Part shown: positions 12,801 through 22,851 of the stretch, in pieces
How the letters are laid out: the number at the start of each line of letters is the position of its first letter
How positions within the stretch are numbered: position 1 is the stretch's first letter
Source of the DNA: Schoenoplectus triqueter
Taxonomy: Eukaryota; Streptophyta; Magnoliopsida; Poales; Cyperaceae
DNA length: 30,421 nucleotides
Direction of reading: 5' to 3'
Assembly (NCBI GenBank): GCA_964058805.1
Contig: CAXKVV010001888.1
Coordinates: 1-30,421, forward strand
Made by a program: the position numbers and the translations under genes
Notes under the pieces: generated by a model
Database searches by the model: none
Seen by the model: the letters and a program-made list of their open reading frames with translations, nothing else
What the model was told of the DNA's origin: nothing

Positions 12801-15154
12801 TGATTCATTTACTTGGTTATCAAAAACAGCTTCTATCTATGGAGGAATTACTGGAAAGACACATGACTGATCCTCGTCTTCCCATGTAATGCTATTATTT
12901 TGACATGAACTAGTTTCTTATTGTCGGAGTTCATTTCACAGCTGTACAGCTGCTGTCAAAACAGGTAGAGGGTGTGGCAAGCAAAAGCAATGGTTCCTGC
13001 CAACCAGCTGATGTAGCTTATTTTAAATATGTTGATAAAAGTTTAGTTCTGTGCGCCATTTTTCCAACACTAACCCCCCACCCCACCAAACAAAAAAAAG
13101 GAGAAATAAATGAAAACTGCTGCTGCCGCCTATTTAAAATAATTTGCATTCGCATGATTGTTTGCCAGATATTTTTGCTATTATCACTATTACTGTTCCT
13201 ACTATTGTGTTATTTTTGGTAATTTATTAATAGCACTTTAAACTGCAGGGACTATAGGAGAAGAGTGGCTTCAAAGAAGTTTGTTCCATGGCCCATAGAA
13301 ATAAGATTCTGTGAGAGATACTCTACACGAGAAGAATCAAAACCCAGGTATTGTTTTTCTTGAATGCTTATTTTTCTATTATATTATATGCTTGCCTTTC
13401 TATATGATTTCCTGATGTACTGTACTAAGTTATTCCTTTCCTGTTTCAGTTTCAATTATTGGTTTAGAGCTCGAGGGGAGCTTTCTGATGATCCAGCTTT
13501 GCATAGGTAATTTTTTAAATTTAATATAATCGAGCCTTCACGAAGCTTAGAAACATCTCTGGCCTCTTAGATCATCCGCATCGCTTTGTCAAATCTCATT
13601 TGGCAATTATTATTCTAATTTTTGCAATGCAGAGAATGGGCAAAATTAGACAGCTTTCAAAATTTGATAATCACTTTGACAAGACACACTAGCAGTGAAG
13701 AGAAAAAAAAAACTGATTTGCTTTGACAAACTATTTTGCAATTTTAGTGATTCCTTCATTCTCTATTTGAAAGTCTCTATGAAGTCATTGCCTATTCAAA
13801 GTGATATGTCAAATTGCAATTCAATCAACAATTGCAAGGATGCGGATGCTCTTAATTGTTGAGTTCAAACCGTTTAGTTTCATAGGTCTTTTGCCTTTTT
13901 ATTTAGGTTTATCTTTTGTAGCTCTTAGAGGACAAATTTTCCTTTTCTTCCTTAGTTATTACAAATACCATGTAACTTCTATTTTTCTTTTGTGTTTAAT
14001 AAAATCACAAAGCAGGCGAAGCCTGTTTCTTCAAAATAAAAATAAAAAAATAATAGTGACTTTGCTTCGCAATGCAACAGATGTGTGATTGCATATGCAT
14101 CCGATCTAATATTTGCCGGTGTCAGCCTAAATCCACACAGAAAGGGTATCATTACATCAGCTCTTAGTCTTGATCACTCGTATGTGCTGTAATTCTTTGT
14201 TTCTATTTCTTTAATTGGATACTAATACTCCGTAGTGGCGGATCTATCCACATAATGGCAGCCCCCCCCCCCCCACACACACACAAAAAGCCAAAGATGT
14301 TCCTAGAATTATGTTTCTGAATACTGTATTCATGCTTCCAACCGGAAAAAAAATGTATATATATATATATATTTACAATTAAAATAATTAAAATTATGCT
14401 CTATCCTACCATGCACCCTGGTTCCACCCTATACTCCTTGATGTGTGTTGGGATTGTAGTATCACATAGAATAACCTCATTTATTTGCTCAGGATGTGGT
14501 TTCACAGGCCTGTGAAAGCTGATGATTGGTTATTGTACACTGTAAGTCTTTAATCTGCTTTCTGTCTTTTTTTCTTCATTTTTATTTTCTTTTCATAAAA
14601 ACAGATCTTCTTATGCTTATGTGTGTATACTGCTAATAATGCATTCAGAGATATGTTACTGGCACCCAACTTATATGTGAACCATACCAAAAGCAAATTT
14701 GGTCAAAACAAAAATCATCATGTGTTCTCTGTCATGGATAGTTCCGTGCAAAATGAGTCACATCTGAAATTAGTAGATTCCTCTATCAAATGATTTGAAA
14801 CTCTTTTACTATTCTAATTATACTTACGCTCGTTGGGTGCAGATAGATTCACCAACGGCTTATGGGGGCCGTGGTTTTTGTACTGGTCGCATGTACAACA
14901 GAAACGGCGAGGTAGCTTTTTTTCAATTCTTAATTGTATTTCTTTTTTTATTTTTATTTTTAATTTTAACTCCATTAAGAGGAAGGTTAAGTGATGGACA
15001 ACAATCAGAGAACATCATTGATATTTTTATATTTTAAAGATTGAATATTTGAAATATTTATTGGGGCTGTGTGCAGCTTGTAGTGTCACTTACACAAGAA
15101 GCTCGAATCAGGGAGGTGAAGCAATCGCAACAGTCTCCAAGACCAAAGCTTTAA
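3879..15154 (+). CDS. ACH2: Acyl-CoA thioesterase with N-terminal cyclic-nucleotide-binding domain (17 exons, 424 aa)
   Basis: Hydrolyses acyl-CoA to fatty acid and CoA, probably in peroxisomes; ACH2-type (TesB/ACOT8 family), with the exact paralogue unresolved. Exons: 3879-3894, 3975-4067, 4579-4646, 4749-4824, 5424-5470, 5577-5702, 10858-10935, 11223-11310, 11832-11944, 12037-12099, 12830-12885, 13249-13347, 13450-13506, 14081-14179, 14493-14541, 14843-14911, 15077-15154. All introns have GT-AG borders and phases agree; the total is 1275 nt. Residues about 6-115 form a cyclic-nucleotide-binding fold ([17 protein letters not shown]), but the phosphate-binding cassette lacks the usual Glu and Arg, so cAMP binding is doubtful. 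Hotdog 1 spans about 143-240 (FGGQ at 161-164) and hotdog 2 about 286-412. Asp358 (SLDHS), Ser379 or Thr381 and Gln406 (TQEA) fit the family's Asp-Ser/Thr-Gln triad. The C-terminal Pro-Lys-Leu is a weak PTS1-like signal. Length matches plant homologues and no break was seen. The start is the only ATG that joins in frame to exon 2. Confidence 0.92.
6470..7030. repeat. Element rich in TCGAGCC / GAGCCGAA motifs
   Basis: TCGAGCC-like words recur every 10-25 bases, especially between 6870 and 7010 (TCGAGCCGAA, TCGAGCCACGAGC, TTGAGCC, CTCGAGT, TCGAACC), with related words at the left near 6485-6520. Degenerate AGCTCG-type arrays of this kind are widespread in plant genomes and are usually nonautonomous DNA-transposon relics. 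I could not define terminal inverted repeats or a target duplication, so the class is open. Confidence 0.45.
7700..9985. mobile_element. Composite retroelement-like relic inside intron 6
   Basis: A repeat-like block without coding potential. Three related units of about 66 bp mark its flanks (7721-7786, 9852-9915, 9918-9980), sharing CGTCA, TTAGTGAC, CCGGATGTAGTGATAAG and AGAACAAGG-type words. Inside are a 97-bp diverged duplication (about 7867-8013), a perfect 20-base direct repeat 95 bases apart (8239 and 8334), AT-rich palindromic tracts (8640-8960) and low-complexity G/T-rich text near 8560-8640. It resembles noncoding LTR-retrotransposon sequence, but no LTR pair, primer site or protein domain was found, so the class is inference. 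Confidence 0.4.
7867..8013. repeat. Diverged tandem duplication, period about 97 bp
   Basis: ATGTCGGATAATTACCGAGA at 7884 and ATGTCGGATGATTACCGAGA at 7981 are preceded by TAAGTTAGGG and TAAGTTTAGGG and followed by GATACA. The offset is 97 bases at the core, with small indels upstream. Confidence 0.7.
10085..10204 (+). repeat. Perfect tandem duplication of a 60-bp unit in intron 6
   Basis: Copies 10085-10144 and 10145-10204 read identically over 60 bases (both begin ATTAGAAGATGTATGAA and end GGTCAGAAGACA). Perfect identity amid diverged repeats implies a recent event or an assembly artefact. Because the unit is a multiple of three the frame stays open across both copies, but the peptide resembles nothing known. 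Confidence 0.95.
13570..13851. mobile_element. MITE, PIF/Harbinger-like, in intron 13
   Basis: A 282-bp noncoding element is bounded by near-perfect terminal inverted repeats: GATCATCCGCATC at the left and the complement of GAGCATCCGCATC at the right (12 of 13 match). It is flanked by TTA on both sides (13567-13569 and 13852-13854). A 3-bp TTA/TAA target duplication is the hallmark of PIF/Harbinger elements. It sits wholly within intron 13 (13507-14080) and leaves the splice sites intact. Confidence 0.8.
14262..14285. repeat. Poly-C run joined to (AC)n in intron 14
   Basis: Thirteen C residues (14262-14274) run directly into five AC dinucleotides. A second short tract, (TA)n at about 14356-14372, lies in the same intron. 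Both are simple-sequence tracts likely to vary in length. Confidence 0.85.
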
Positions 15155-16280
15155 AGGATTATATTAATAATGAAAATATTAAAATTCTTTCCTGTAAGTT
15201 CTACACCTTTAAATGTCAAATCTCAGTCTACTGTTTTCAAAAATTATATCTGCAGCACTGCAGCTAAATATTTTGCTAGATTTTTTTTTTTTTGTAAATT
15301 CATTGTTGTGTTGTAGGTTGTTAAGTTATTGACCTTTGGCCAGTTGGTCCTTTTCAAATCTGGACTGTCCATTCTAAAATAGACAATCTAGATTGATGTG
15401 ATCCTAGTATGTTCCCTACCCCACTTCAGCAATTTAGTTGATTATCTATCAAATCCATACAAATTCGACTATCGGAGAGAGTGGAACTCCAATATATACA
15501 CCATTGCTTGAGTCTCAACTGAACCTTCACCCACTTTCTTTAATTCAATTAAAACTCTTTAAATAATATTTGCCAGACAGGATAAATCTAACATCTTGTA
15601 AGAGTTCTTTGAAATTTTACAATGGTTGTCTGAGTTTGAAAGATTGGCTTTTCTATTTTCAGTTAACCACGATGCCATACTCAGTTGAAGGGAGCATAAA
15701 TAAAGCCCAACTCTGTAGTGTTGGAGCCTTGGAGGATAATTCTTAAATTGATGCGAGACCGTTGATTTTATGGAGCTAATGAGAAACAATGTTGGATGAC
15801 AAAAATTAAAATGTCAAGTATATGTGCGTAATGGATTATTTGAGTCTCAGTAAACATAACAGTTGATGTGATTTTCTCAATCCCCAATTGAAAAATTCTA
15901 GAAATCATCTGAATGTACAAGTCTTGAACTCTTGATAATTTAAACTTTGATGTTCTTCGATCATTGTTTTTCGTTGTGATTGTAACTATGATCATTGATT
16001 TTTTTTTTTAATTCTGTCAAGCATTTTTTTTAAGGGGTATCCGTCAAGTCTCCACATTTATGATTTATAACAGCGTCTCCGTCCTTCCAATTGCTAATTC
16101 AATTCCCAACTATTACATTAACAATTAATATTTTTTTTACATGTTGATTTAATGTGTTTTCGTCCATGCAATTGTTAGTTTTTTTGACAATTTTTATTTG
16201 GCGGAGACACTAATTTAAACCATTTGCATAGATGGTGCTTTAAAATAAATTGTAATTGTTGATGTCGTATTTTAATAAAG
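15155..16280. other. 3' flank of the thioesterase gene
   Basis: The first few hundred bases after the TAA at 15152-15154 should be 3' UTR, but no clear polyadenylation signal could be chosen among many AT-rich candidates. The rest is AT-rich spacer. A GTCTCCG / CGGAGAC inverted pair (about 16075 and 16201) encloses about 120 bp and may be a decayed foldback element. No coding region was seen. Confidence 0.45.
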
Positions 16281-16314
16281 CTTTCTACTTTAGCAAGCTT
16301 GCTAAATTAGAAAG
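16281..16314. repeat. 34-bp near-perfect palindrome
   Basis: The core TTTAGCAAGCTTGCTAAA (16289-16306) is a perfect 18-bp palindrome. The flanks CTTTCTA and TAGAAAG extend it to 34 bp with one mismatched pair (C16288 against T16307). A small stem TTGCTTA/TAAGCAA with a short loop lies just downstream (16346-16367). GCGTTGAAGATGCTC near 16383-16397 resembles one end of a plant MITE, so the palindrome may be the interior of a decayed element. Confidence 0.75.
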
Positions 16315-16513
16315 TCTCCTACATCCTTGAAATTGAAGTTTGTAATTGCTTAGTAGGATTAAGCAAGTTCTTTTCAATTAGCGTTGAAGATGCTCTCGAG
16401 TTGTAAAGCAGTTAAGGGTGGAAACGGACTTGATTCTGACCAAATAATGCTAAAATCATCTTCTTATCCATTTCTTAATATGCAATAAGAATTCAGTTAC
16501 AGCTAAAAAAAAA

Positions 16514-16730
16514 GGGAGCAGGGTACGTTCGCATTCCTTCGAACTCAAAAATTGGTTCGAAGGATATACGAACCGTCGATTTTGCATTGAGATTCATACT
16601 TTTAACAGACGTCGAGGTCTGAGATTTACATTTTTAATGATCATTTCGAATCTCGATACAAAATCAATGGTTCGCAAACCCTTCGAACCAATTTTTTTGA
16701 TTTGAAAGACTGCGAATGTAACCCGATTCC
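16514..16730. mobile_element. Foldback element with about 90-bp inverted arms, Mutator-MITE-like
   Basis: The left half and the reverse complement of the right half match over about 90 bases with scattered differences. Shared words in the same order are GGGT(T)AC(G/A)TTCGCA, AATTGGTTCGAAGG, CGAACC(G/A)T(C/T)GATTTTG and GAGATTC. The loop between arms is only about 40 bases. Both sides are bordered by runs of A (about 9-11), which could be a long target duplication as in Mutator-like MITEs or just chance A-runs. It carries no protein. Confidence 0.7.
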
Positions 16731-17029
16731 AAAAAAAAAAAATAGAACCTAATACATATTACTAATAAACTATGCCATTCAGATACTTCAAATCCTTTAG
16801 CACACGCTTAACCGATATGACTCCGATTATTTTATGTGCAGATGCATATCTAATATGTAGCATATTAACAGATTCAATCTCCAATACATCATGTTGCGTT
16901 CCGATACATGACATTTTGGATGCTTTTCTGTTATAATTTCACATGACACACTGAAAGCAGCACGCATTGCAGCCATAACCTATCGTCCTATCCCACAATT
17001 TCGCTGAAAAAACCCTTGAAAAGCAAAAT

Positions 17030-17095
17030 GGGAGGCGGAATCGAACCTAGGCCCAAATTTAAATGAAAAAGTACATGACCATTACACCACTTTTA
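17030..17095 (-). ncRNA. tRNA-like pol III promoter element (SINE or tRNA relic)
   Basis: On the minus strand TGGTGTAATGGTCA (about 17087-17074) fits an A box and, about 40 bases on, GGTTCGATTCC (17047-17037) is an exact B box. The B box is flanked by CCTA and CGCC rather than a clean T-arm stem, and no acceptor stem or anticodon arm can be folded, so it is not a working tRNA. It is best read as the tRNA-related head of a SINE or a decayed tRNA pseudogene. Confidence 0.45.
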
Positions 17096-17499
17096 TAAAT
17101 TTGCAACATATATTGGTAATTTCCCCGAGCTTTTATTTTTATTTATTATTTATTATAAATATTTATTTTTATACAAAAATTTAATATATATAGCCGCATT
17201 TATATCCAAATTTTTTAAAATTAACGTATTGCCGCATCCGCACTGTATCGGATACAATACATACACTTGCATCTATACAACACAGATAGTAATTATACAT
17301 ATATATTAAAAATAATTATTTAGAATAATAAAAAAATTAAAATAATAATAATTATTTAAAATGTATATATTTGTTAATATTCTTAATAAGTATTAAATAA
17401 TACTATACACAAATAGAACTTTTAATAAATATAATATTATTAATCAAAAAACACTGTTTCTAAAATTCAGAGAATCACTGACCCCTGATCTACTCTGCG

Positions 17500-18150
17500 T
17501 GACTGCGTCCGCCCCTGCCCCCCCTGCGCATCCTTCTATAAGAAAAAGATTCGAGTACTAGAAAAATCCGCTACCGAGAGTCAGTAAAAGGAATCGAAAT
17601 AAGGAGTACGGTCAAAATAGAAGTTTTATTTTACAGTCCAAAATCATGTCCATAGACCATATATTTTTTCTTTATCAAGTTTTATCTTACTTCTTACTAT
17701 CTTAAAAAACATCTAAAGACTGGACAATCCAGTTGTTTTGTCTAGATGTTTTGGATTTTTTAAGACGTGAATTGTCGAAAATACCCTCTGAACGGTTCGA
17801 TCTAAATAATTAATCGGATAAAACATTATTTTCTCCTCTCCAGTTCGAATAGTTTTTTCGCTGGTTTTGGTATTGAAAATTCGCCCCTCCCTCTACCTCC
17901 TCAAGACACCTCTCTGGACATTTTTTCACTGGTTTTGGTATTGAAAATTCATTTCTCCCTCTCCGAGACGCCTCTCTGCACAAAAACCCTACGCTCCCTC
18001 GCCCACCCACTCACCCTCGCGCCCTCTCTCCATCGCCGCCCGCCCTCTCGCCTTTCTCCTTCACTCACTCGCCCTCTCGCTCCTCTCCCTTGCCGCTCGC
18101 CGCCTCTAACCCCAACTCTGGATGCGTCTTTGTGGCGCTGTAGATAAAAT
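17500..18150 (+). promoter_or_regulatory. Orphan promoter/leader-like CT-rich block
   Basis: After AT-rich spacer the sequence turns strongly C/T-rich, especially 17880-18115. It carries a telo-box AAACCCTA at 17984-17991 and resembles the promoter and 5' leader of a plant housekeeping gene on the + strand. No recognisable coding exon follows. The first ATG after the CT tract (18122) opens only a 28-codon frame ending at 18208. It may be a captured or abandoned promoter, the leader of a noncoding transcript, or an exon whose partner was missed. Confidence 0.4.
17851..17990 (+). repeat. Tandem duplication, period 68 bp, within the orphan leader
   Basis: CTGGTTTTGGTATTGAAAAT occurs at 17861 and 17929, each preceded by TTTTTTC and followed by a CT-rich stretch with GACACCTCTCT or GACGCCTCTCT. 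The two units are clearly related but differ in the middle. Confidence 0.8.
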
Positions 18151-21100
18151 TCAGAAGGCTACATTTTATGCTTTGATAAAATTTATGATATCTCAAAATA
18201 TAATTTAGAGACATGAGTTGCTTCCCCGCCTGGCCATCAATGTCCAATGCCACCAATCCAAAGCTAACATGGGAACACCAATTAGGCTAGGGAAAACCAT
18301 GATTGCCCTCAATACCATCTGTTTACCAACTATTCCTCTCTCATGGGAACGCCAATTGAAGCTATTACCTCTCACCGTGTCAATCTGTCCATCTCAAGTT
18401 AATGTATTTCACTCTTTTGAAACTATGATGTAATTCAATAATTTATATTTTTTCTGTTGTCCATTTATGCAATTTTATTGGTGGATGATGAATTTAGTGG
18501 ATTTCCGGTTAATGTCTTCATAAGTTCTTTTTCCATTGACATAAAAATAAAACCGCTTGTTAAATTATAGAACTTGTCTTTTTCGGTGTTAGTAGGATGA
18601 TTAGCCAGTATAAGGTGAATATGGGGAATGATGCACTTCAAGTATTGTCTGTGGAGAGTACAATTATCATCCCTTCTCTTTATTTTAATTAAATTATTCT
18701 TTTTCTCCCTTTGAACTAGCATCAGACAATTCGAACATGAGGTTTTAGCTTCACGCTGTGCAACAAAATATTTTGTGACTATTCAAGTATGGTGATTATT
18801 TTTGGATGCTTTACTTTTTATTTTATATTTGATTCTTGGAGCTTATAGGCCCAAGAAAGCATTCATTTTATATTATTTTTAATTTTCACAATAATTTTTC
18901 TTTAATAAAATTATATTCAGAATTTTAAATGTGTTATTTTATTCGTAAATTTGTTTTAGATGAGTTATTTTTGTACTTTGTATATGCATTCATGGTACAA
19001 ATTTTAGCAATATGTACTCATAATAATATTATTTTCAAACTCTATTGTTACCGGTACTGCTACAGAGTATGAATCTCTTATATGAATTTTTTATGTTTAG
19101 CTAATAGTATCTTGCTGATTCATCTTTAAAGGATGCAAAAAGCTCTATTATTTCCAACATTTTTAAGACCAATTTGTGAAAATTCTAGAAAAAGGTTGTT
19201 TCTAAGTCATTTTCTGCTCTTAAACCTGTTAAATGTTATGTTAGCTTATTTCAGACGTAAGAATTGTTGATTCCATAAATGAAGATGTGGTGCATTCAAG
19301 GCCTCCTTTTGTTTCATTCACCCAACATTGATTTTCTATTTAAATCAGTATACATAGTCTTCAAGATGTATATTAGTTTCTCATTTTACTCTATGAATAG
19401 GTGCATACAGAGTTGGATGTTTCCATTGAAGCTCTCACTTGAAATACCTATTGAGGGGCTGATACCAAAACTGTATGTCACTATGTCAATATGATCTTGA
19501 AAAAATCATGCACGAAATTGTACCAAAAATGAAAAGTTGCTGATATAGCACAAACCGATCACTGATTGTATGGCTCCATCCAAATCAGCCTTGTATCAGA
19601 TCAGAGATACATTTACCAGTAGAGAGTCCTCATTTAGGTCAACCTTAAAATTTCCATTCAATAAATAAATAATAAATAAAAGAAATTGAGCAATCAATCA
19701 ATAACAATAAATAAAATTTGTGTGATTCTTAGGCTCGATTTGAAGAAATAAAAAAACTAGGGGACATCCACTGCACATTTGTAGTAGAGGATCCCACCAC
19801 ATAATGTATCATCGCAACAGGAAGCGTCTTCATTGAGGGAAAAAATCATCAGAGGTGGCAGCAACATGGGCCAATTTATTAGTAAACTTATAGGTAGGAA
19901 GGATCAGAACAACAAAGTTGTTGCAAACAGTTTTATCACTTACATTTGACGCGTATGAGTCATCCAACATTAACTGTGAGTTTTCTTCTCTATATAATTT
20001 GTTTCAACTGTAAAATGATAGTGCTATTTTGCATCCTGGAGTATTAATCTAAAACTTAATATTTCAAAAATCTTAAATATTTTCCTATTGAAATCTAATA
20101 CCAAGCATTAGAAATTATCATTTGATACTGATGTCCTGACATGATTAGGCTGATTATATTGATAAAAATGATATCAGTAGTGACTTCAGTCACCATTATA
20201 GATAAGAAAACTTAGGTTGTAAAATGAAGTGACATGATTTATCTTTTTTTAGTTCATTTAATTTTTTTGTATGCATCTCAATTTAAAATCATGAAAAAAA
20301 TCCATGAGATGAGGTGTCTGACATAAATCCTGTGATGGCTTTTTTGAGCATTTTTTTGATAAATATTTTTCAAATAGATTTTGATGGAACAATATATATG
20401 TTAATGGGTGCCTGAGATCAATTTTATATGATTGAGGTTTTCATTATTATATTTTGTACATTTTCCATTGTGTATGATTTGTTGCCCAAAACTTTTATTA
20501 ATCCTAGGAAATTAAATTATCATCTAATTAGAATAGATATTTTATATAGGTAATTCATAATATTTTGTAAATTAAAGGGGCATCACTGCTATACGTCATC
20601 TAATGTTTGAGTTTAATTTTAGTTGATTAAAAGTTTATGACTTGTCCTTTTTTTTTGCTTGTCTTCATTTCTTTCTAAGCACAGTTTCTATTCCCTTTGT
20701 TCCACTTTGCCCTTGTATGTGTGGACATTGGTAGTAGGCAACTAGCTTCTAGAATTTCTGTTTGTTATTTTTAGGTTAAATTCTTGATAATTGTTGGATA
20801 ACAATAAATATAGAAGGTTAGTAGGTTTTGAGGATCCATTAATCCAATTAAACCACTAATGAATACATTAATTATTTTGCAAACTGTCTAATCAATATGA
20901 ATTTATGTGTGTTTCTATTCAAGTTTCAAACTTTTTAATATGTGTAAAGTTATCAAAGGAGTTTTTCCCTGACGTGGCCGTTGGATATGAAGATTTTCAT
21001 TTGACAGTACTACATATTGGAGATGGTGTTTTTATTTTTCAAATTTGAGTTTTTAATTTAAAAAATAGAAATTTAAAAATGAGGTGATGGTATTTGATGT

Positions 21101-21839
21101 CATAAATTTAATTTGAATATATCCAGGTTTTTGACCTCATGACATTTGGTTGCTTATATCTTGCAAATTTAATTTGATTTTATTTATTCCAATGGCGTAA
21201 TTAGGTTCATGTCGTGCTCAATCGAAGGCCCTGCAGTTGATTTTCAACAATCCGTGTTTAATATATGATGATGAGTCTTATAGCAAAAGATGTTTAATAA
21301 TTAGGTTCATTATGTTAACTGCTGCTCTGTGAGAGATTCTTTTGATCAGAAAAAGATACTTGATAAATATTTTTTACTTCTAAATTTTGAAAAGTCGTTC
21401 TCATTGACATTAATATTTTACTGCCTTGCTCCATTCCATATATGCATATAAACATTGCTGGCATTTTGAATTTATTTATTGGGGTACCATGAATGCATTT
21501 GAATCATATTTTTAAAAGGATGTTACCTCGAACGATCAACCGTAATAGGAACATGCCATTACATTATTTTAAAAAATGATTATTTGTTTTTTTTAATTTT
21601 AACTTAGACTACACTCATTTGAGGGTGATATACGATCTGGGTGACACCATGAGCCCATTAACGGCTGCTTCACAATAAAAGAAAATAAATATAAAATAAT
21701 AGTATAAGTTATTTTTACTTGATGTGATAATTTTTAACATTTTCTGTTTGATTCTCGGACCGTGCTATCTGATCTCAATTTTCATTTCTAATATATGTTC
21801 GATAATAAGTTAGCCCTTATATACAACACTGTCACCGTC

Positions 21840-21840
<1 letters not shown>
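18151..21840. other. Long AT-rich intergenic region without recognisable genes
   Basis: Many short frames exist on both strands but none has recognisable protein character, splice-consistent neighbours or codon bias. No clear inverted-repeat element, RNA gene or satellite was found by eye. Decayed transposon sequence may be present but cannot be supported. Confidence 0.5.

Positions 21841-21881
<41 letters not shown>
21841..21881. repeat. (TA)20 microsatellite
   Basis: An uninterrupted TA tract of 41 bases, about 1 kb upstream of the carrier coding start. Such tracts are highly length-variable and can extrude as cruciforms. Confidence 0.97.
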
Positions 21882-21883
<2 letters not shown>

Positions 21884-22019
21884 GAATCTGTGTCATTATA
21901 TGAAATGTTGAACAACTTTCATTAATTCTTCTGAGTCTAAATGTTGATTGTAGTTAAAGAATTATTATAAATATAAAGATCCGCGTGTAAGAGCGGGTAT
22001 TTTTACTAGTAAATACAAA

Positions 22020-22398
22020 CGAATACAAATGTTCCGATAATTTTGAATTGGGAGTGGAACTGAACGGTTCATAGGGCTCCGTTTTCACCCTAAAACTGTT
22101 CGAGACAAACTTGACGCTGACCAAAGCAGCGCCTCACTCGCGAGTTCGTATCGTACGACTTCATCCGTCATAGGCTCATAGCGATTCCTGACGACCTCGC
22201 TCAGCCGAGTAGACTCAGGGCAACAGTAGTTGAGCGCCGTCACGGATGGTCAAGTCTCTTATGTCCTAACTAAGACGGTGCCTTCCTCTCCGAGTGGAGA
22301 AGATACGAAGGGTTATGGATTCCCCGCCTTCCTCTTCTTCATAGTTTCATTGTGATCTCTGCCGAGTCCAACTGCTCCTCCCGCTCACTACTGCCATG
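22020..22398 (+). promoter_or_regulatory. Promoter and 5' leader region of the carrier gene
   Basis: Base composition shifts from AT-rich spacer to balanced sequence with many CG dinucleotides from about 22070. It ends in a CT-rich stretch just before ATG 22396. The likely first exon ends at 22398 with donor GTCAGT, and intron 1 runs to 22795 (acceptor CACAG) or, alternatively, 22803. No firm TATA box was identified. Confidence 0.5.
22315..22344 (+). other. Nine-codon upstream ORF in the carrier leader
   Basis: ATG at 22315 opens nine codons (M-D-S-P-P-S-S-S-S) and stops at TAG 22342-22344, ahead of the probable start of the carrier. If the leader begins upstream of 22315, ribosomes would meet this frame first, which usually lowers main-ORF translation. 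Function is inference. Confidence 0.45.
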
Positions 22399-22851
22399 GT
22401 CAGTATCTTTTGAACTCAGAGATTTTCTCCGTGATTTGGATTGTACACCATATCCTATCTCGTGAACTTCATTTTTATCGGGCAATTGGTTATTGAATAA
22501 TTTTCCGGGGAACTTTTGATCCGTTGGATAGAGGAATGCTTGTACGGTGTTTGATGAAATGTAGTCTTTATATTGCTAGAGAAGATAATGCCTACCTCCT
22601 GCGTTAGTTTCAGTTAGTACTATGTTAAACTATAAATCGTGCTTTGCATATTATAATCAGATTTATACAGACTGAAGCATAGAAAATGACATGAAAACAA
22701 CCTGTATTCAGATAATTAGCTTTCTAGGGTAATTACATTTTCATCTTAAAGTTTACCTTTGCAATTGCTGCTTAAAACTGAATCACTGCTCACAGGTTTG
22801 AAGGATAAAGTAAACCAATTCAATTTTGCATGCCAAAACCTAACCTTGCTA

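Noticed and set aside
14231..14440. Possible transposon in intron 14 starting at a GTAGTGGCGGATC word
   Set aside because: The word recalls ends of some plant elements, but no inverted partner or target duplication was found; the C-run and AT tracts explain most of the oddness.
17030..17095. Functional tRNA gene
   Set aside because: Acceptor, anticodon and T stems cannot be formed despite good A and B boxes.
18218..18433. 71-codon frame downstream of the orphan leader
   Set aside because: No domain, composition or splice evidence supports it as coding.
22759..22851. Extended start of the carrier frame at TTG 22759
   Set aside because: TTG is not a normal plant start and the CACAG acceptor at 22791-22795 shows the beginning of this frame is intron.
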